Of a stretch of DNA of 64,000 nucleotides, positions 50,701-64,000 are shown piece after piece; position 1 is the first letter of the stretch; the number at the start of each line of letters is the position of its first letter. Under the pieces are notes generated by a model that saw only the letters and a list, made by a program, of their open reading frames with translations, did not search any database and was not told where the DNA came from. The stretch is from assembly GCF_036373705.1 (NCBI RefSeq), contig NC_089868.1:15482520-15546519 (forward strand), written 5' to 3'. Source of the stretch: Amia ocellicauda (Eukaryota > Chordata > Actinopteri > Amiiformes > Amiidae). Position numbers and translations under genes: made by a program.

Positions 50701-52682
50701 AAACAAAAAAAGAAGAACAACGTTATCCATTACCTCTTCCCATTAGATAAATGTACTCTATTTCTAATGTATCAGCAGGTACTGATACAATTCACCAACA
50801 CCAGCCACTGATTTGGTCAGTACTTGACTGACAAGCTTCAGATGAACACACAATAGATATTTTAACACACGGGGAAACACTTAAAACACCACAACTTTTT
50901 AATGCCTCAGTTTTCAGAGAATTGTTTATGAGCAAATGGTAAACCCTGATGAGTTGTGCTTTAAAAGAATAGCAAAGAAACCCTGAAAATATATACATAA
51001 AAGACTGGAAACTAAGAACAATTCCTTTCCTGCAAAAATGTCTTGAACAACTTTGACCCACATACAATATATACATATTGAGAGAGAGAGCAGGAGTAAT
51101 ATGTACAGTCAATTCGATTTCACGTTAAGAATATCTAACAAAATATTAATATTTTACACCGAAAGCAGTCATGTATCATACATATAAAACAATGCAAAAA
51201 TCGATATTGGGTAAGTGATAAGGCAAATATAAAAACAATACTGAAGTAGATAAAATCAAATCTGTTGGAAAGCATCTTTTTAATAGGAAGCCAAAGTTTA
51301 ATTTGTGCAATACTGAGGTACTGTGCATGTTATTTCAATGATTGGCTTCTGTGCACACTGGAATACAAATCATAATTGTACCAACTTACACTTACGTCCA
51401 TTGTGTTTTGTTTTTATCCCAAAGGATACTGAAGCACTAGATATATTGGAGGAAACTCAATTTATCCAACACTGATATGAAAGGATTTTGGCAATAAACC
51501 TTGCAGTCCATTGGTGAAAGTACATAATATGTCCTTTCAGTATAATATCCTTCGCAGGTTTAAAGATATTACTTTAAATAGACAGACAATGCCTGCCGCC
51601 TAAAGTACAACTGGCTTACTTATTCATTTCCCTTTCAAAGAATACCAACAGAAATCATTAAAATATCTGATGAATGTTTATTTACTTACATTCAAACATC
51701 AGGATAAAATGCAAAATGGCTCATCAAAGAATATATAAAAATATTAAAGTGCTTGTTTGTTTGGTTTGATGTTTTTGGTTATGTTTCTGCTGAAAAGGTT
51801 TTCTTAAGTCAAGTTAAAAATAAATAAATCCAATAAACCTGTATAAAACAATTATAAAATAAAATAAAAACAGTTAAGATCTGGGACTCACCATTTTAGG
51901 GCACAGGAAAACCTTCCTTTTTAAAACCTAAAATGACTTTCCTAAAATAAGAGCTATAACTCTGAGTGGTTAACACTAAAACCGATTTTAAGAGCACAAT
52001 CTGATTATTTTCTAGTATTCTAAACCTGACTTCTCCACCACATTAGCAGCAAACGTCTCATTGTCTTTAAATAGTTGCAAATGTAAAACCCCAAACCCTG
52101 TACAAGGCTACATATTTCTCATTGCTATATGCTCACTTACCATTAATGCACAATTGCCCAATTCACAGCTCGTTTTCAGAACAATATCGCATTCACACAG
52201 TTTTATAAAAATAAGCAGGTTAGAGGCAAGCGATCATGACATTCCTGGGATCCAGAGATTACGCACAATGAACGCCTTGTCACTGCCTGTTACTCTGCTA
52301 ATAAAAACATAATAATACAGTAAGTGATCGGTTACCAGCAACTTGAATTGCGTTTCAGCACGACGGCCTACTTAATCTGATTCTGGCCTGCTGCTTTAGC
52401 TTTTAAAAGTCATTTGTATCAATACCGAGTTGATTCACTGCCCTGTACGTACAGCATACGTTTTATATATTTTCCCAGGTGAGGAAGTTTCAGCTCATTT
52501 ATCACCAGGGCTGAAATGCACAAGAGATACCGTGAGGAGAAGATAAAGACCTGCAATAGACTTACCACTGGCCGGCACAACCAGGTGAACGCTAGCATTC
52601 GCACAACATGTTACAGTGCCGTCAAACAGCTAGGCTAGAACCAGCCCGGATGTGGCGGGGCGAGGCGGGGCGGTGAGGGGCA

Positions 52683-60904
<8,222 letters not shown>

Positions 60905-61040
60905 CTTCCAATCCACATCAACAACATACGAGTCCACTCCACAGTCCCCGCTCCCGTTGGCACTGGGACGCCATCTTCGCATGCGCAGAAAACGACGTGA
61001 CCATTGTGCGCCGCCATATTGGGAAGGGCAGCCGACACAC
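60905..61040 (-). promoter_or_regulatory. mknk1: MKNK1 promoter / 5' UTR region
   Basis: A CpG-rich patch just upstream of the first codon. On the minus strand it shows an NRF1-like palindrome (TCGCATGCGCA read on + at 60977-60987), two YY1-like cores (AAGATGGCG at about 60970-60978 and ATATGGCGGCG at about 61010-61019) and a GTCACGT element (about 60996-61002). This is the usual composition of a TATA-less housekeeping promoter. The exact start site cannot be placed. Confidence 0.6.
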
Positions 61041-62052
61041 CCTGGAAGCTGGGCAGTAGCTATTGAACAGGAAGGAGTTGTTTAGTCATAGACCTGTTAA
61101 AGAGCTTATAAATACAAACTATAACCAATATTATATTGTAGGGAAGTTCAGGTGGTACATATACTATTTATTCAACATTATAGGAATTTGGGATGTGATA
61201 GAGATATTGTGTTATTTGTGTTATTTTACAAATGGTACACACCTGACCACACCACTTGCCACATTCTCTGACCTATTCACAGATCTCACGGGCAGAAATG
61301 CAAACAAACCTGTAGACGTGTCCTCCCACATGCAACCAAGAATGTACGCATCAGTCTGCTTCCTGAGTAATGAATCAGGGAAAAATTAGTCATTAAAGCA
61401 GGTGAGGTTATTTACGAAATGATTGAATTAATATGTACGTTTACACAAATACATTTACACATACTCCCACACACTACATACACATGGTGAGACATTAGGG
61501 TGTGTGTGTGTGTGTTGTTGTGTTGTGAACAAATATCTATTAACAACCTCCAAAATCATAGAGATTTGTATTTCCATTAAGTAAGTAACCACAGGGTGGG
61601 AAAGACAGATCAGACGTAACCGTATGAATATATAAGCTCCGCAAAAATCAGCTACTTTGTACACAAGCTCACTGGCTTGTCTATTCTTGTCCAGGAACGC
61701 TATGGATCCCACATCACCATGAGAAACTATGTAAAGTATGTAAAGTTGGCTGGGTGTTCACCTTCTGTGGAACAGTTCACAGGACTGTGGCATATCCACA
61801 AAATGATTTTCCAAGGAAAAAGAAGAAGAAGGAAAAGTACTTAATGTTAAAGTTAGACATCTAATGCATTTTCAAGACTGCACAGACGTCCCACTTAAAG
61901 AATGTTGAAAACTGAGAATTCTAAGCAATTTCCAGAGGGAATTATTTCCTACAGTCTGTACTAACATCGAAAGGGAATGTTTCAGGAGGAAGCTCTCCTT
62001 TTGATGATGTATAACATTAGAAATGTATAGAGGGATTATTCAGTTGTGCTGC
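61041..62052. other. Upstream of MKNK1, no gene seen
   Basis: Unique AT-rich sequence with a short GT run (61500-61514). The 108-codon + frame at 61063 has no recognisable domain. Confidence 0.5.
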
Positions 62053-63107
62053 ATAAGAACATAAGAACATAAGAAAGTTTACAAACAAGAGGGGGCCATT
62101 CAACCCATCGTGCTCGTTTGGTGTTCATTAATATCTAAGTGATCCAAGGATCCTATCCAGACTATTTTTAAATGTTCCCAAACTTTCAGCTTCAACCACA
62201 TCGCTGGGTAGTTTATTCTAGATTGTGACGCCTCTCTGTGTGTAAAGAAGTGTCTCCTGTTTTCCGTTTTGAATGCCTTGAACCCCAATTTCCATTTGTG
62301 TCCCCGGGTGCGTGTGTCCCTGCTGATCTGGAAAAGCTCCTCTGGTTTGATGTGGTCGATGCCTTTCATGATTTTGAAGACTTGGATCAAGTCCCCACGT
62401 AGTCTCCTCTGTTCCAGGGTGAAAAGGTTCAGTTCCTCAGTCTCTCAGTAGGACATTCCCTTCAGACCTGGAATAAGTCTGGTTGCTCTCCTCTGAACTG
62501 CCTCTAAAGCATATCCTTCTTGAAGTGTGGAGCCCAGAACTGTACACAGTATCCAGATGAGCTCTAACTAGTGCATTGTACAGTCTTAACATTACTGCAC
62601 TACACTTTTGTAGGAAATGACAAAGCACACTACACTTTTACACTTTTGACAATATACCCTAATATTGTAATATTGTTTGCCTTTTTTATTGCTTCCCCAC
62701 ATTGTTTGGAGAAAGTGAAGAGTCCACATAGACTCCTAGGTCTTTCTCATGCGTTACTTCATCTAGATCTGTACCTCCCATAGTGTAATTATAGTGGATA
62801 TTTTTGTTACCTGCATGTATTACCTTGCACTTGTCCACATTGAATTTCATTTGCCAGGTGTCGGCCCACAACTGAATATTATCTAAGTCCCTCTGAATAG
62901 CCTGTGCTGCCAAGATTGTATCTGCTGAGCCACCTATTTTAGTATCATCTGCAAATTTGACAAGTTTGCTAACTATCCCAGAGTCCAGATCATTAATATA
63001 GATTAGAAAAAGCAAAGGCCCTAGTACTGATCCCTGTGGAACTCCACTAACAACCTCACTCCAGTTAGAGGTGACTCCTCTAATTGACACCCTCTGTTTC
63101 CTACATG
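62053..63107 (-). mobile_element. 5'-truncated CR1-like LINE, 3' half
   Basis: The minus strand carries reverse-transcriptase text: SGVPQGSVLGPLLFLIYIND, then KLVKFADDTK with the catalytic FADD box, then IQRDLDNIQLWADTWQMKFN and HEKDLGVYVDSSLSPN (62686-63105). Broken frames continue to RGHKWKLGFKAFKTENRRHF and the 3' untranslated end at 62100-62330. The 3' terminus is a short ATAAGAAC repeat (62053-62075), as in CR1/L3-type elements. The endonuclease and the first half of the RT are missing, which is usual for 5' truncation. Confidence 0.9.
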
Positions 63108-63847
63108 CATGCAGAGATCAACTCTTGCTTTAGTTCAGAAAAATAAATTTTAAAATAAGAAAAAAACATATATGTTTAAGATGCAGAATGCAAACAAATC
63201 ACAATGCTGTATAATAGGGATCATATAAAATGAGAGCAGATTAAAATTAAAATCTTACAATAGCTACATTTAGGTGAATCTAACCACATAAAAGACGAAG
63301 GGATATTGCAAACTATAATCCGGTACATTCAGTGCATTGAAATACACTTTTATATGGAATATCATATGCATTTTTGTCAGGAATAGGTTTAAAATGCAGA
63401 CTTTGCTTTAGTACATGGGCTGTTAAAATTCATGTTATTACCCATTGGCGAGACACAGTGATTATATTAAGTCCCATGCAGTAGAAAGATTTCTACAATG
63501 TCTTCAGCAGAGAAGCCTGACTTGTTACTTGTTACTGTAATGCAGCTGTGATGTGGGTAGGATAATGTGGTGTCTGGAGGAGAGAGGTGAGGTCACAGGC
63601 GATGAGGAAACTGCAGTGATCCCACACAGCTGGGCAGCAGTCACCAATGGCTTCATGTCAATAAAGGCTTCATTTCAAATGCAGTTTGAAAATACAAAAT
63701 AATCAATTTTCCTCACTCCACAGTGAGTAGACCATAAATTAAGCAAAGCAATGGTTCAGGCAGGAAACTCACTTAATTGAACTCAGTGGGCAAAAGCCTA
63801 TTGGCTGCTTCAGAAAATGAGTAGGAACAAATGGTACATAAACTCAC

Positions 63848-63990
63848 ACAAAACAGCGTCCCCTGTCGTGTTTTTGAAATCCCCACCACCTCCCCAGGAT
63901 CCACCTGCGTCCTGGCTCCCGTGTCAAGGGGGAGTGGCAGCTGCACAGTCCCCTGCCCAAAGCTGAAGTTGGTCAGGCATGCAAGTGCTG
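63848..63990 (-). other. Possible exon at window edge
   Basis: On the minus strand TTACTTTTAG precedes a 143-bp open stretch containing LACLTNFSFGQGTVQLPLPL and DTGARTQVDPGEVVGISKTR, followed by GTGAGT. The frame continues past both edges. More GC-rich than the flank. No homology recognised; it may belong to the next gene. Confidence 0.25.
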
Positions 63991-64000
63991 CTAAAAGTAA

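Larger units (their letters stand above)
45515..52682. other. KNCN-MKNK1 spacer
   Basis: Contains the 79-bp and 193-bp hairpin elements, a GGAA microsatellite, AT-rich TATATG-rich sequence (48.0-48.5 kb) and two X-box-like motifs. A TTTATT at 51677-51682 could be a MKNK1 polyadenylation signal on the minus strand. No gene seen. Confidence 0.55.

Noticed and set aside
52329..52342. X-box-like GTTACCAGCAAC
   Set aside because: The two half-sites have no spacer, which is not the usual RFX arrangement.

Overview
The window looks like euchromatic DNA from a ray-finned fish. It has long introns, AT-rich spacers, Tc1/mariner, hAT-like and CR1-like repeats, and many TA, GT and ATT microsatellites. 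The CR1-like 3' tail and the 8-bp-duplication hAT hairpins suggest a non-teleost or early-branching lineage, but that is inference from repeat style only. Three protein genes can be supported, all on the minus strand: TMEM275-like (about 18 kb), kinocilin KNCN (29.4-45.5 kb, four exons) and the kinase MKNK1 (52.7-60.9 kb, fourteen exons). This matches, from memory, the human chromosome 1p33 order DMBX1 - TMEM275 - KNCN - MKNK1. DMBX1 itself is not in the window and would be expected beyond base 1.

Layout. 1-17.9 kb is a gene desert with several GC-balanced, homeodomain-site-rich patches that read like conserved regulatory DNA, one decayed Tc1-like element (about 9.8-10.3 kb) and one unexplained 159-bp splice-flanked open block (8.37 kb). 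17.9-18.46 kb is the single-exon TMEM275-like gene. 18.5-29.4 kb is intergenic, with microsatellites and a 274-bp hAT-like element inserted into a small minisatellite (25.2-25.5 kb). 29.4-45.5 kb is KNCN. Its introns hold a nearly intact 1,561-bp Tc1 element with IR/DR ends and a single frameshift (32.5-34.05 kb), a CR1-like 3' tail (39.5 kb), a deleted Tc1 copy (40.1-41.2 kb), a long-terminal-inverted-repeat element (41.45-42.4 kb) and a LINE C-terminal remnant (44.9 kb). 45.5-52.7 kb is the KNCN-MKNK1 spacer with a hAT-like hairpin and a TA-flanked mini hairpin. 52.7-61.05 kb is MKNK1 and its GC-rich promoter. 61-64 kb holds a 5'-truncated CR1-like reverse transcriptase and an unassigned possible exon at the edge.

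The exon phases of both spliced genes were checked by hand. KNCN sums to 390 nt (129 residues plus stop) and MKNK1 to 1,464 nt (487 residues plus stop). The genes are not an operon and no shared pathway is implied: MNK1 is a MAPK-activated eIF4E kinase, kinocilin is a small membrane protein of kinocilia, and TMEM275 is uncharacterised. The most interesting observations are a set of RFX X-box-like motifs around KNCN, a three-exon N-terminal extension of MKNK1, and well-delimited transposon insertions with clear target-site duplications.
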